Origin: Polynucleobacter necessarius
GTDB lineage: Bacteria; Pseudomonadota; Gammaproteobacteria; Burkholderiales; Burkholderiaceae
Assembly: GCF_900096755.1 (NCBI RefSeq)
Contig: NZ_LT615227.1
Span: 1,145,822 to 1,209,821, forward strand
DNA length: 64,000 nucleotides
Direction of reading: 5' to 3'
Below, piece by piece: positions 1-11,226 of this stretch (its first letter is position 1; every line of letters starts with the position of its first letter). Position numbers and translations under genes: made by a program. Below the pieces are notes generated by a model. That model was not told the DNA's origin, searched no databases, and saw only the letters and a program-made list of their open reading frames with translations.

Positions 1-20
1 CGCCCCCGCCCCCGCCCCCG
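1..20. repeat. (CGCCCC)n hexanucleotide repeat, truncated by window edge
   Basis: The first 20 bases have a strict period of 6, with G at positions 2, 8, 14 and 20 separated by runs of five C. In the minus-strand transglutaminase frame it codes for consecutive glycines. Such a C-rich repeat is unlike the moderate G+C around it. It could be a real slippage-prone tract or mark a difficult assembly point. Confidence 0.75.
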
Positions 21-763
21 GTGCGAACACCCTTTACCGGGGCTGCAGAGTAGTAATCGCGACCAATAGCCAGCCTAATGTGCCTTGAATCAATTAGGCA
101 GGCGTGAGTAATGTCGACACTTGTCCAGATGCCCTTATCAATGTCGCTACAGAAATCAATCCAGGCATGACTCGTAAGATTAGGGGATTCTTCGGCAAAG
201 AAATAGCCACTGACATAGCGAGCTGGTATTCCAGAGGCACGGCATAGGCTCAGCATAATGTGAGCGTGATCTTGGCAAACCCCAGATTTCATGGCAAAGG
301 ATTGGGCGGCAGTGGTGGCAAAGTTAGTCTGCCCTGGGGTGCAGACAATTAAGCCTTGAACCGCCTCAGCGAGCTTAAGTACTTGATCAACTGAATTTTT
401 CTTTGGCAAGCCGTAAGAGAAATACTCCAACATTTCTTCCGTTGGTTCGGTTAAGTTGGTTTGTTGCAAAAGATAGTAGGGCGAAACTGCCTTAGCATCA
501 TCGATAAACTCAAAAGCATCTTGGGTGTGAGCCTCACCTTCGGCTTCAATCATCATCGAGGTGTAGGGGCTCTCTTGGACAAAGACGCTGCACAGATTGC
601 CAAAGCTATCCCATGAATTGGATGCTTTGATGGGGGTGCTGATTTTCCATTTATCGATTTCCTGTCCGGCAACCGTCTGCGGTGTTAAGCGCAACTCTTG
701 AATAGAGTAGCGCACCGGCGTTTCATAGCGATACTCAGTACGATGGCGAATTTTAAGATGCAT
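1..763 (-). CDS. Transglutaminase family protein (3' part beyond window)
   Basis: The minus-strand frame is open from an ATG at 763 to the window edge, giving 254 codons. The N-terminal part (residues about 1-90) looks like the bacterial transglutaminase N-terminal domain. The core follows, with catalytic Cys in 'KSGVCQDHAH', then 'GIPARYVSGY', His in 'SHAWIDF' and Asp in 'SVDITHA', a complete Cys-His-Asp set. It is the last gene of a minus-strand operon after ATP-grasp and alpha-E genes, an arrangement widely seen in bacteria and thought to act on peptides; the substrate is unknown. The final visible residues are a run of six glycines encoded by a hexanucleotide repeat, so the C-terminus cannot be judged. 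Both upstream operon partners are broken, so even an intact enzyme would lack its context. Confidence 0.85.
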   Translation of the reverse strand, partial: MHLKIRHRTEYRYETPVRYSIQELRLTPQTVAGQEIDKWKISTPIKASNSWDSFGNLCSVFVQESPYTSMMIEAEGEAHTQDAFEFIDDAKAVSPYYLLQQTNLTEPTEEMLEYFSYGLPKKNSVDQVLKLAEAVQGLIVCTPGQTNFATTAAQSFAMKSGVCQDHAHIMLSLCRASGIPARYVSGYFFAEESPNLTSHAWIDFCSDIDKGIWTSVDITHACLIDSRHIRLAIGRDYYSAAPVKGVRTGGGGGG

Positions 764-775
764 ATATAAGGTTTC

Positions 776-1736
776 TTAGGCAACAGCCAATGGTATGAGG
801 TAGGCGTTACTAAATTCATCGGCCACATGGCTAATGCGCTCCAAGAAGCTTTCAATAAACTCTTCCAGACCTTGTTCAAATACCTCGTCGATGTCAGAAT
901 AATCGAGGCTTGCCTTGAGCTTGCCAAGCAAGCGCCCAATTTCCTTGGATTGCTGGTTCTTCACTTCTGAGATCAAAGGAATCAATTCATTCACGCAGCA
1001 TTTGCTTATTAAAGATCAGTAGTTGAGCTACTTGCTTTGGTGTTACTTGATCGGAATAGATTTGGCGATAGATTTCAAATGCTGAAACTGAGCGCAGTAA
1101 AGCGGCCCAGTGATAGAAATCAAAGAAGTTGCCGTCAGTGCCATCTTCGGAAGTCTTCTTTGCACCCAGATCATTCAACGCGGCTTGATCTTCATACTTA
1201 GTTTGCAGAATACGTGCCGTATTGTCAGCGGGCTCTAATAGAGTCCCTACGCTAATAAAGTAAAAGGCTTCATTCTTGAGCATTGTTCCATAGAGAACAC
1301 CTCTGAAAAGATGGCAGCGGTGCTTTACCCATTCTAGCAATCTGCTAGGGTCGGCTTGATGACGCGCCTCTAAGATGCGCTGCAACTCAAGCCAAGTAGT
1401 GTTTTGTGTTTCCTACACCTTAGACGTAATCTTTCCGCGGATGACGCGCGCATTTTCGCGAGCGGCATATAAGCACGAAACAATGCTTGAGGGATTGCTG
1501 GTTTCATAAATCATGAAATCCAAAACATTTTCACGATTGATTACGTCATATTTACTGAGGAATGCTTCTTCTAGCTTAGAAATCGTCAGCAATTTTTTCC
1601 AGCTCTGCTCTAAAAACTCTGCTGGCTGAGGAAGTAGGGATGTTTGATGGTTGACGTCGAGCATGCGGGCAGTATTTTCTACGCGCTCGGTGTAACGGGC
1701 CATCCAGTAAAGACAATCAGCGGTACGACTTAACAT
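776..1736 (-). pseudogene. Alpha-E (DUF403) domain protein, broken
   Basis: The alpha-helical DUF403/alpha-E family normally runs about 310-320 residues and is encoded between an ATP-grasp and a transglutaminase gene, as here. The start 'MLSRTADCLYWMARY' at 1736 is typical. The frame stops at a TAG at 1413-1415, followed in the same frame by 'ETQNTTWLELQ'. The family has Trp at this place, so the change is most simply TGG to TAG. Near 990-1000 the frame is lost again after 'LLIFNKQ' and resumes in another frame at 'NELIPLISEV', consistent with a short deletion. Two independent lesions argue for true loss. Overall span matches the family length. Confidence 0.88.
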
Positions 1737-1762
1737 TTTCTCTAGTTCCTCTTACTCTTCTC

Positions 1763-3182
1763 TCACTCTTCCAATACCCGGGTATCTTTAGTTCCACCGC
1801 CTTGAGAGGAGTTCACCACTAAAGAGCCTTCTTTGAGTGCAACCCTAGTTAGCCCGCCCGGCACCATCTTGATGGTTTTGCCAGAGAGCACAAAGGGTCT
1901 TAAGTCAATGTGCCTTGGTGCAATACCAGACTCAACAAAGGTAGGGCAAGTGGAGAGCGCTAATGTAGGCTGTGCAATATATTTATCTGGATTGGCAATG
2001 AGATGAGTTCTAAATTCTTCAATCTCTGCTTTGGTGGATGCTGGGCCAACCAACATGCCATATGCCATAGCCGCCAGCGCCATGCGTAAGCTTTACTACT
2101 AACTTTTCCAAATTGGCCAAGGTGTATGCCAAGTCATCGGTCTTGCGACATTGAAATGTGGGAACGTTGTTCAGAATTGGCTTTTCACCAAGATAAAACT
2201 CAATCATCTCGGGAACGTATGGGTAGATTGACTTGCCATCAGCGATACCGGTGCCAATCGCATTCGCTAAAGTGACATTGCCTGCGCGATGTGCCGATAG
2301 TAGCCCAGCAACACCAAGAGTGGAATCTGAGCGGAATGCCAAGGGATCCAAAAAGTCATCATCGACGCGGCGATAAATTACATCTACTCTTTCAGGGCCC
2401 TGGGTGGTACGCATAAAGACTTGCTCGTTCTTAACAAACAAGTCCTTTCCTTCAACCAGCTCTACACCCATCTGTTGTGCGAGATAGCTATGCTCAAAGT
2501 ATGCGGAGTTATACATGCCAGGCGTGAGCACAACCACGTTTGGTTTTTTAACATCGTCCGGTTTAACGGATTTGAGGCATTCCAATAAAAGATCGGGGTA
2601 GTGCTCTACAGGAGCAATGCGATATTTTTGGAAGAGATCAGGGAAGAGGCGCATCATCATCTTGTGGTCTTCAACCATGTAAGACACGCCAGAAGGAACA
2701 CGTAAGTTATCTTCTAATACATAGAATTCACCTTCGCCGGCGCGCACGATGTCGATGCCTGCAATTTGCGCATAGATGTCGCGCGGCACGCTAACGTTGC
2801 GCATCTCTGGGCGATATTGCGCATTGTTATAGATCTGTTCAGCAGGAACAATGCCTGCTTTGATAATTTCTTCGTCGTGATACACGTCGTAGATGAAGCG
2901 GTTAAGTGCCTTGACGCGTTGACGTAGTCCTGCCTCGAGTTGTTCCCATTCTTTGGCGGTAAATATGCGAGGCACTTGATCGAATGGAATGGTTCTTTCG
3001 GACCCTAGATCATCGCCGTAGGCTGCGAAGGTAATGCCAACGCGTCTAAAGATGAGGTCGGCTTCGGCACGCTTGAGACCGATCAGGGTATCGGATTGCT
3101 GCTTTAACCAATTGTGGAAAATTTGGTAGTGGGGACGCGCTTTGCCAGCGGCGTCGAGCATTTCGTCAAAAGGCAATTTCAT
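1763..3182 (-). pseudogene. Circularly permuted ATP-grasp protein, broken by 7-bp duplication
   Basis: This is the circularly permuted ATP-grasp family (DUF404/DUF407, about 470 residues), a predicted peptide ligase. The start is the ATG at 3182 ('MKLPFDEML'); an upstream in-frame extension has no family support. The frame is intact through 'LEDNLRVPSGVSYM', 'YRRVDDDFLDP' and 'VKLTHGAGGYG'. There it shifts, because TGCCATA (plus strand) occurs twice in tandem at 2056-2069. Removing one copy restores 'GGYGMLVGPAS' and a frame that runs to the stop at 1763. It leads the operon with alpha-E and transglutaminase genes. Loss is by a single +7 event, so it is probably recent. Confidence 0.9.
2056..2069. 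repeat. 7-bp tandem duplication (TGCCATA x2) breaking ATP-grasp gene
   Basis: The two adjacent identical heptamers at 2056-2062 and 2063-2069 shift the reading frame by +1. The protein on either side matches the family only if one copy is removed, so the duplication is the lesion. It looks like replication slippage. Confidence 0.85.
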
Positions 3183-3314
3183 AGCTATAAAACTAATGCC
3201 TTTAAAAGGATTGGATTTTGGGATTTGAAGCGGCTTGGTGCTGATTTGCACTATAAAAGTGCATAAATGCTCAAATATTAGCCTCAAGGCCAGTCTACCC
3301 CAATTTTTGGGGAA

Positions 3315-3767
3315 TTAAGCGTTTAAATCGCCTCTAGCGATGCGACCTTTTTGTACTTCCCATTCGCGCTCTTTGGTTGCTGCGCGCTTGTCATGCTGTT
3401 TTTTTCCTCTAGCTAAGCCGATTTCACACTTCACATTCCCTTTGGAGAAGTGCAGGTTGAGTGGTACCAAGGTGTAACCCTTTTGCTCCACTTTACCAAT
3501 CAGCTTGCGGATCTCAATGGCATTGAGCAGGAGTTTTCTAGTGCGAGTGTTGTCTGGAACGATATGGGTAGAGGCTGAGAGCAGAGGGGTAATGTGGCAA
3601 CCAATCAGAAATAGCTCCGCCTTGCGAATGACGACATACGCTTCTTTAATGTGCACGCGACCTGCGCGGATGGCTTTAACTTCCCAGCCTTCCAGCACAA
3701 GCCCTGCCTCGAAGCGTTCCTCGATAAAATAATCAAAGAAAGCTTTTTTGTTATCGACGATACTCAT
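3315..3767 (-). CDS. smpB: SsrA-binding protein SmpB
   Basis: A 150-residue basic protein of normal SmpB length. SmpB binds tmRNA and delivers it to stalled ribosomes for trans-translation. Recognisable blocks are '[17 protein letters not shown]', '[13 protein letters not shown]', '[19 protein letters not shown]' and the basic tail '[15 protein letters not shown]'. The start ATG at 3767 lies only 18 bp from the ratA start on the opposite strand, so the promoters must overlap the neighbouring reading frames. The smpB/ratA divergent arrangement is usual in beta- and gammaproteobacteria. Intact. Confidence 0.97.
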   Translation of the reverse strand: MSIVDNKKAFFDYFIEERFEAGLVLEGWEVKAIRAGRVHIKEAYVVIRKAELFLIGCHITPLLSASTHIVPDNTRTRKLLLNAIEIRKLIGKVEQKGYTLVPLNLHFSKGNVKCEIGLARGKKQHDKRAATKEREWEVQKGRIARGDLNA

Positions 3768-3785
3768 ATTTTCTCAAGATCGATT

Positions 3786-4217
3786 ATGGCAGACGTCTAC
3801 AAGACCGTTTTAATTAGCCAATCAGCCGACCGCATGTATGGCTTGGTGACCGATGTCGCCCGCTATCCCGAGTTTCTGCCTTGGTGTGGCGGGGTAGAGA
3901 TTTTTGAGCAAACCGACACTATTCTTGATGCCAAAATCAATATTCATTTCAAGGGCATTACCCAGTACTTTCACACCCGGAACGTGAACCATCGCCCAGA
4001 AACCATTGATATGGTCTTTGTAGATGGCCCGTTTAAGCATTTTTCCGGCCAATGGAATTTCATTCCCTTAAAAGAAGATGCATGCAAAGTGGAGTTCAAG
4101 CTCCACTGGGAATTTAAGAGTGTCATTCTCGACAAGATCATTGGCCCAGTCTTTGGGCACATCGCAGGTACTTTTGTGGATTGCTTTGTAAAGCGTGCTG
4201 AGGACCTATATGACTGA
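3786..4217 (+). CDS. ratA: RatA/COQ10-like START-domain protein
   Basis: A 143-residue START/cyclase-like protein. Family members include E. coli RatA (reported to bind 50S subunits and block subunit joining) and mitochondrial Coq10, which binds ubiquinone. The start is ATG 3786 ('[10 protein letters not shown]'), since the longer open frame upstream runs into smpB. Typical blocks are '[15 protein letters not shown]' and '[12 protein letters not shown]'. Its stop overlaps the rnfH start by 8 bp, so the two are translated together. Which of the two family roles applies is not decidable from sequence; a quinone-binding role is as likely as a toxin role. Confidence 0.9.
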   Translation: MADVYKTVLISQSADRMYGLVTDVARYPEFLPWCGGVEIFEQTDTILDAKINIHFKGITQYFHTRNVNHRPETIDMVFVDGPFKHFSGQWNFIPLKEDACKVEFKLHWEFKSVILDKIIGPVFGHIAGTFVDCFVKRAEDLYD

Positions 4218-4560
4218 CCGCATTCTTGATATTTTCCTTTGTGATGCAAGACAAGGCGAACCAAGCCTTAGACCTTTCAAGCTCATTCTCGGGGGCGGTG
4301 AGTCAGCTACAGTAGGGTTGGCATTGATTAAGGCTGGTTTTGCATTTAGTCCGGATGACCCTGTTTTAGCCAGAAAAGGCTGCTTTGGGGTCTTTGGCAA
4401 GCGCAAGGACTGGGACAGCCCCATTTATGACGGTGATCGCTTAGAGCTTTATTCCCCCTTACTAATTGACCCCAAGACGGTACGTCGCAAAAAGGCCAAT
4501 CAGAACCAGGATGCCAAATTCCAGGCTGCCGCAGCTAAAAGAAAGGCTAGGAGGCTATAA
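4210..4560 (+). CDS. rnfH: RnfH family (UPF0125) protein
   Basis: A 116-residue ubiquitin-like fold protein of the RnfH/UPF0125 family, regularly encoded just after ratA. The start ATG 4210 overlaps the ratA stop. Family blocks are '[29 protein letters not shown]' in separate pieces around residues 48-75, '[17 protein letters not shown]' and a basic C-terminal tail. The function is unknown. Intact and in operon with ratA; guaB follows 37 bp downstream. Confidence 0.9.
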   Translation: MTDRILDIFLCDARQGEPSLRPFKLILGGGESATVGLALIKAGFAFSPDDPVLARKGCFGVFGKRKDWDSPIYDGDRLELYSPLLIDPKTVRRKKANQNQDAKFQAAAAKRKARRL

Positions 4561-4571
4561 TCGGTTTTTGC

Positions 4572-6061
<1,490 letters not shown>

Positions 6062-6107
6062 CAACTAAAAAGCTGAAATTAAAGCTGAATTAAAGACTGA
6101 CCTTTTC

Positions 6108-7718
6108 GTGCACGACAAAATACTGATTCTCGACTTTGGTTCACAAGTAACTCAACTGATTGCTAGACGTGTACGCGATGGACGTGTGTATTCAGAGATC
6201 CATCCTTATGATTGTGATCCAGAGTTGTTCATTCGTAAGTTCATTCAAGAGCAAGGCGGCAAAGGCATCATTCTTTCTGGTGGCCCTAGTTCGGTAACTG
6301 AAGCAGATAGTCCGCGTGCACCCCAAATCGTTTTTGAGCTTGGCGTTCCTGTTTTGGGTATCTGTTATGGCATGCAAACGATGGCTACCCAATTGGGTGG
6401 CGCAGTAGCATCTGCTGAGTCTTTAGGTAAAGCTCGTGAGTTTGGTTACTCTGAAGTGCGTGCACATGGCCACACCAATTTACTCAAGGGCATTCAAGAC
6501 TTTTCGACAAGCGAAGGCCATGGCATCCTAAAGGTATGGATGAGTCATGGCGACTCAGTTACAACTTTGCCGCCATCATTTAAGCTGATGGCTTCAACGG
6601 AGTCTTGCCCAATTGCTGGCATGGCTGACGAAGAACGTCGTTTCTATGCTTTTCAGTTTCATCCCGAAGTAACCCATACCATCCAAGGCACTGCAATCAT
6701 TGAGCGCTTTGTACATGAGATTTGCCACTGCAAACCCGACTGGGTGATGGGTGATTACATTGCTGAGGCCGTAGAGAATATTCGCAAGCAAGTTGGCGAT
6801 GAAGAAGTCATTCTTGGTTTGTCTGGTGGCGTTGACTCTAGCGTTGCTGCAGCCTTGATTCATCGTGCGATTGGCGATCAACTCACTTGTGTATTTGTAG
6901 ATCATGGCCTGCTTCGCTTGAACGAAGGCGATATGGTGATGGAAATGTTTGCGCGCAACTTGGGTGTGAAAGTGATTCGTGTCGACGCTAAAGAAACTTT
7001 CATGGGCGAATTGGCGGGCGTAGCAGACCCAGAAGCAAAGCGCAAAATTATCGGTAAAGAATTTGTGGAGATTTTCCAAACTGAGTCCGGAAAAATCAAA
7101 AACGCCAAATGGCTTGCGCAGGGAACTATTTATCCAGACGTGATTGAATCTGCTGGTAAAGGCAAGAAGGGTGCGCACACAATCAAGAGCCACCATAACG
7201 TTGGTGGCCTGCCTGAAGATATGCATCTCAAGCTACTTGAGCCATTGCGCGAACTCTTTAAAGACGAAGTGCGTGAGCTTGGTGTTGCTTTAGGCTTACC
7301 TCGCGAGATGGTGTATCGCCATCCATTCCCAGGCCCAGGCCTAGGAGTACGTATCTTGGGCGAAGTCAAAGCAGAGTTTGCAAACTTGTTACAACGCGCT
7401 GATGCAATCTTCATTGAGGAGTTGCGCAATACGATCGATGAAGTCAGTCAAAAATCTTGGTATGACCTTACAAGCCAAGCATTCGCTGTCTTCTTGCCCG
7501 TTAAGTCGGTTGGTGTAATGGGTGATGGCAGAACTTACGAATACGTTGTTGCATTACGAGCAGTGCAAACCCAAGACTTCATGACTGCGCATTGGGCTCA
7601 TTTGCCACATGAGTTACTTGGCAAGGTGTCTAACCGCATCATTAATGAAGTGCGCGGCATCAATCGAGTTGTATATGACATTAGCGGAAAACCGCCAGCA
7701 ACGATTGAGTGGGAATAG
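6108..7718 (+). CDS. guaA: GMP synthase (glutamine-hydrolysing)
   Basis: A 536-residue enzyme converting XMP to GMP with ATP and glutamine. The class I amidotransferase domain (about 1-205) has its nucleophile in 'GICYGMQTM' and the His/Glu in 'FQFHPEVTH'. The ATP pyrophosphatase domain has the PP-loop '[11 protein letters not shown]' near residue 240. The dimerisation domain ends in 'PPATIEWE'. The GTG start at 6108 gives '[13 protein letters not shown]', the canonical N-terminus; no ATG fits. It follows guaB on the same strand. Intact. Confidence 0.98.
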   Translation: MHDKILILDFGSQVTQLIARRVRDGRVYSEIHPYDCDPELFIRKFIQEQGGKGIILSGGPSSVTEADSPRAPQIVFELGVPVLGICYGMQTMATQLGGAVASAESLGKAREFGYSEVRAHGHTNLLKGIQDFSTSEGHGILKVWMSHGDSVTTLPPSFKLMASTESCPIAGMADEERRFYAFQFHPEVTHTIQGTAIIERFVHEICHCKPDWVMGDYIAEAVENIRKQVGDEEVILGLSGGVDSSVAAALIHRAIGDQLTCVFVDHGLLRLNEGDMVMEMFARNLGVKVIRVDAKETFMGELAGVADPEAKRKIIGKEFVEIFQTESGKIKNAKWLAQGTIYPDVIESAGKGKKGAHTIKSHHNVGGLPEDMHLKLLEPLRELFKDEVRELGVALGLPREMVYRHPFPGPGLGVRILGEVKAEFANLLQRADAIFIEELRNTIDEVSQKSWYDLTSQAFAVFLPVKSVGVMGDGRTYEYVVALRAVQTQDFMTAHWAHLPHELLGKVSNRIINEVRGINRVVYDISGKPPATIEWE

Positions 7719-7748
7719 GGAGTAGGCGACTTAAGCCTACCAATACCC

Positions 7749-8510
7749 ATGCTTGAGTTACGAGAAGCCTCACTCGCAATCCTAGCAAGTGAAGATGTAC
7801 CAACTAAAGTAAATCAGTTACTTCATTTATTTGATGAATACCAACAGCAACGAGTGACTTTAGACGTTTCTCGTGAGCTTGATTTTCAAGGGCTCACACT
7901 TCCTGGGCGTCCACCAAAGCCAGAATTAGTATTGCCTAAATTGGTTCCCAAGAGAAGGATGGATACGCCCGAAGGTATGGCGGGTTTGTTGCACTCTCTT
8001 ACCCATATTGAATTTAATGCCATGAATTTGGCTTTAGATGCGATTTGGCGCTTTCCTAATATGCCCAAAGAGTATTACGAAGATTGGCTGAAGGTCGCCA
8101 AAGAAGAGGCTTATCACTTTAGTTTGGTAAATGAGCATCTGCATTCACTTGGATTTTCCTATGGTGATTTTCCAGCCCACAATAGTTTGTGGGAGATGGT
8201 CGAGGGAACTACGGATTCTGTGATGGCCAGAATGGCGCTAGTTCCTCGAACGATGGAAGCAAGAGGATTGGATGCGGTGCCCATGATTCGGGATCGTTTT
8301 AAGCAGATAAAAGAAGTTCGTGCCGTTGAGATTTTGGAGATCATTCTCCATGATGAAATTGGACACGTCCTAATTGGTAATCGCTGGTTTAATTTCTTGT
8401 GCACTAAGGATAAGGATGGCGTTTCACCAATTTCTGCTTACAGAGAATTGGCTGGCAGATATCGTGCGCCAGTATTAAAGGGCCCGTTCAATATCGAGGC
8501 GCGTAAGTAG
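7749..8510 (+). CDS. DUF455 ferritin-like domain protein
   Basis: A 253-residue protein of the DUF455 family, predicted to have a ferritin-like four-helix fold. Candidate metal ligands are the Glu/His pairs in 'LTHIEFNAMN', 'AKEEAYHF' and 'LHDEIGHVLIG'. The family is often found beside tRNA-modification or purine genes, but no function is firmly known. Here it follows guaA by 30 bp and precedes the broken radical SAM gene. Intact; start ATG 7749. Confidence 0.85.
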   Translation: MLELREASLAILASEDVPTKVNQLLHLFDEYQQQRVTLDVSRELDFQGLTLPGRPPKPELVLPKLVPKRRMDTPEGMAGLLHSLTHIEFNAMNLALDAIWRFPNMPKEYYEDWLKVAKEEAYHFSLVNEHLHSLGFSYGDFPAHNSLWEMVEGTTDSVMARMALVPRTMEARGLDAVPMIRDRFKQIKEVRAVEILEIILHDEIGHVLIGNRWFNFLCTKDKDGVSPISAYRELAGRYRAPVLKGPFNIEARK

Positions 8511-8555
8511 GCTGGTTTTACAGTTGAAGAGTTAAATCTTCTTGGGGCACAGTCA

Positions 8556-10459
8556 ATGAGCATGAAGGTATTGAGCCTCATCCCTCCTATGACGCAGCTG
8601 AATACGCCGTATCCTTCGACGGCTTCTCTCACGGGTTTTTTGAGATCACGCGGTATCGATGCCGCGCAAGAAGATTTGGCTTTGGCATTAATGCTCAGTT
8701 TTTTCACGCCGGATGGCTTAGATGAGATTCATGATCAAGCGCTCAGCATTGCTGAAGAAGGGCGCAGTGCTAGCGTCAATTTTTTCCTAGATTACTTCGA
8801 CTCTTACCGAGCTACCATTTCACCTGTAATCGCATTTCTGCAGGGGCGCGATAGCACCTTAAGTCATCGCATCAATACCCGTGAGTTTTTGCCGGAGGGC
8901 CCACGCTTTGCTTCGCTTGACGCTTTTGATGAGGCGGATGCTGGAGATTCTTTAGGATGGGCATTTGGTGCCTTGGGCTCGCAGGACAGGGCACGTCATT
9001 TGGCGACCCTTTATCTCAATGATCTTTCAGATGTGCTGCGCGACGCTGTGGATGAGCGTTTTGAATTTGTGCGTTATGCCGAATCGCTTGCCAGTAGCCA
9101 GCCAACGTTTACACCTCTGGCAGATGCCTTGCATGCAAAGCCTACGCTAATGGATTTGCATCTACAAGACTTAACTCATAGAGCAATAAAGCGTCATCAG
9201 CCTGGTTTGGTGTTGTTATCTGTGCCATTTCCAGGTGCCATGTATGCGGCCTTACGAATTGCTCAAACAATTAAAAAAGTTTATCCAGAAGTCAAACTTG
9301 CTTTGGGTGGTGGCTATGTCAATACAGAGCTGCGCGAGTTATCAGATGCTCGTATTTTTGAATATGTTGACTTCATCACACTCGATTCTGGTGAGAGGCC
9401 GCTCTTAGCCTTGTTGGAGCATCTTGATGGCAAACGCTCGGCTGAGCGTTTGGTGCGCACTTTTATGCATAATTCAAAAGGTCGGGTGCAATACCTTAAT
9501 TGGCAAGAACCGGATATTCCTTTTGAGGACGTCGGAACCGCTACGTGGGATGGCTTACCGCTTGATTCATATTTGTCTCTTTTGGATATGCTTAATCCCA
9601 TGCATCGCTTATGGAGCGATGGGCGCTGGAACAAGCTTACTGTTGCGCACGGATGCTATTGGAAAAAATGCAGTTTCTGTGATGTCTCACTTGATTACAT
9701 CTCTCGATACGAAACTGCTTCGGCTAGTTTATTGGTGGATCGTATTGAGCAAATTATTGCTGAGACGGGGCAGACAGGCTTTCATTTTGTAGATGAGGCT
9801 GCGCCTCCGAAGGCGTTAAAGGCCCTTGCGGAAGAATTAATTCGTCGTAAAGTGGTGATTTCTTGGTGGGGCAATATTCGGTTTGAAAAAACCTTCACCC
9901 CGCAATTGGCAGAGCTCTTGGCAAGAAGTGGTTGTATTGCTATGTCAGGTGGTCTTGAGGTTGCATCGGATCGCCCGCTTAATCTGATGAAGAAGGGTGT
10001 TTCGGTTGAGCAGGTTGCCTAAGTTACCAAGGGCTTCTCTGATGCAGGTATTTTGGTGCACGCCTACTTGATGTATGGCTTTCCAACGCAAACCGTACAA
10101 GAGACGGTGGACGCTTTGGAATATGTTCGACAGTTATTTGAGAATGGTTGTATACAGAGCGGATTTTTCCATCGCTTTATTTGTATACGGTTCACTCTCC
10201 GGTTGGTTTAAACCCTCAGGAGTATGGAATTGAATTGTTGCCTTTGCCCGAGATTACTTTTGCCAAGAATGATGTTGCCTTTATTGATCCAACGGGGGTT
10301 GATCACGATGCTTTAGGGCAGGGGCTTAAAAAAGCAATCTATAACTATATGCATGGGGTGGGTTTTGAGATGAAAGCGGATTCGTGGTTTAAAGGTTTGG
10401 GAATTAGCGTTCCCAAGACTACGATCCCTAAAAATTTCATTGAAAAAGCTTTGTACTAA
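8556..10459 (+). pseudogene. B12-binding radical SAM protein, broken
   Basis: A roughly 630-residue protein with an N-terminal cobalamin-binding-like region ('LALGGGYVNTEL' near residue 250) and a radical SAM core with the cluster motif 'CYWKKCSFCDVS' (CxxxCxxC). The reading frame ends at a TAA, 10020-10022, where the same frame continues 'VTKGFSDAGILVHAYLMYGFP', a normal radical SAM block; CAA to TAA is the simplest cause. Around 10180-10190 a 2-bp insertion (TA in TGTATACG) shifts the frame, after which 'TVHSPVGLNPQEYG' continues to the stop at 10459. The total span is consistent with one +2 event. The substrate of this class is unknown. Confidence 0.88.
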
Positions 10460-10524
10460 GAGCTGACAAATAATCAGATTTACAATCACCCGCATTAGGT
10501 TCTAACTTACCACAGGAGAAGCAC

Positions 10525-11226
10525 TTGAATTTATCGCGCTGCATATTTATTACATCAGCCGCCTTGGCGCCAGTAGCTTGCGCAGTTTCTTTGCCGTATC
10601 AGCGCGGAACTTCGGTTGCTCAACCAAATCCTGTGCCCGCTATTCGTCCACCACAAGTGGGGCAGGAGTGGACTTATATCAAGAAAGACGCATTTAATGG
10701 CAAGACATTGGGTCTCATCAGGGAGCGAGTAGCTAATATTGGATCATCCATTACGATTAATCGGAGTACTGAGGATGGTGGCATGCTCCCTAGTGAAATA
10801 CAGTCTAAATGGGGGTTTGTTTCCACTGATCCGCAATGGCCTCGCTTGCTAAGCTTTAGTCCAGCGCTGCCTCTTTGGCCTCTCGAGCTGACGAGTTCTT
10901 GGAGTAAGCAATTTAATACTAAGTACGGCTTAGGCGGTTATTCGGATGGAAAGCTCAATTGGCAGGAGTATATGAGTGCGCAAGGATGGGAGGAGATCAC
11001 CGTTCCAGCCGGAACATTCTTGACCTTACGTTATCAAAATCTCATTAACTATGAGAGCGAGGATGACAATAAAGTTGACTGCATCCGCAAAGAAACTATT
11101 TGGTTTGCTCCCGAGATTGGTCGATGGGTTGCACGTGAGGCCTCTGGGTCATATCAAATTCAAGGGCAAATGGGAGTTGCTGTAAGGGAAGATAGCTTTC
11201 AATGGCAACTTACTTCTTACAAGTAA
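10525..11226 (+). CDS. Exported protein of unknown function (first of a paralogous pair)
   Basis: A 233-residue protein I do not recognise as a named family. It starts at TTG 10525 behind the good ribosome site AGGAGA. The N-terminus is a signal sequence ending near 'APVACA'; the Cys suggests a lipoprotein although the lipobox is imperfect. The mature part has 'RPPQVGQEWTYIKKD', 'SKWGFVS', 'LPLWPLELTSSW', 'VPAGTF' and 'WFAPEIGRWV', all repeated in the next gene. The same pattern (intensity of W, G and P, 'PAGTFxTLRYQ') suggests a beta-rich periplasmic domain. Its stop overlaps the start of its paralogue (TAATG). Intact. Confidence 0.75.
   Translation: MNLSRCIFITSAALAPVACAVSLPYQRGTSVAQPNPVPAIRPPQVGQEWTYIKKDAFNGKTLGLIRERVANIGSSITINRSTEDGGMLPSEIQSKWGFVSTDPQWPRLLSFSPALPLWPLELTSSWSKQFNTKYGLGGYSDGKLNWQEYMSAQGWEEITVPAGTFLTLRYQNLINYESEDDNKVDCIRKETIWFAPEIGRWVAREASGSYQIQGQMGVAVREDSFQWQLTSYK

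Noticed and set aside
1413..1415. Stop codon reassignment (TAG, TGA or TAA read as amino acids) to explain in-frame stops
   Set aside because: All three stop codons occur in-frame inside broken genes, and all three also end intact genes here (for example guaB TAA, guaA TAG, tadA TGA). Many genes also have frameshifts that no reassignment explains.
6192..7429. Long open frames on the strand opposite guaA and guaB
   Set aside because: They are shadows of strongly biased coding sequence; they have no family features and no ribosome sites.
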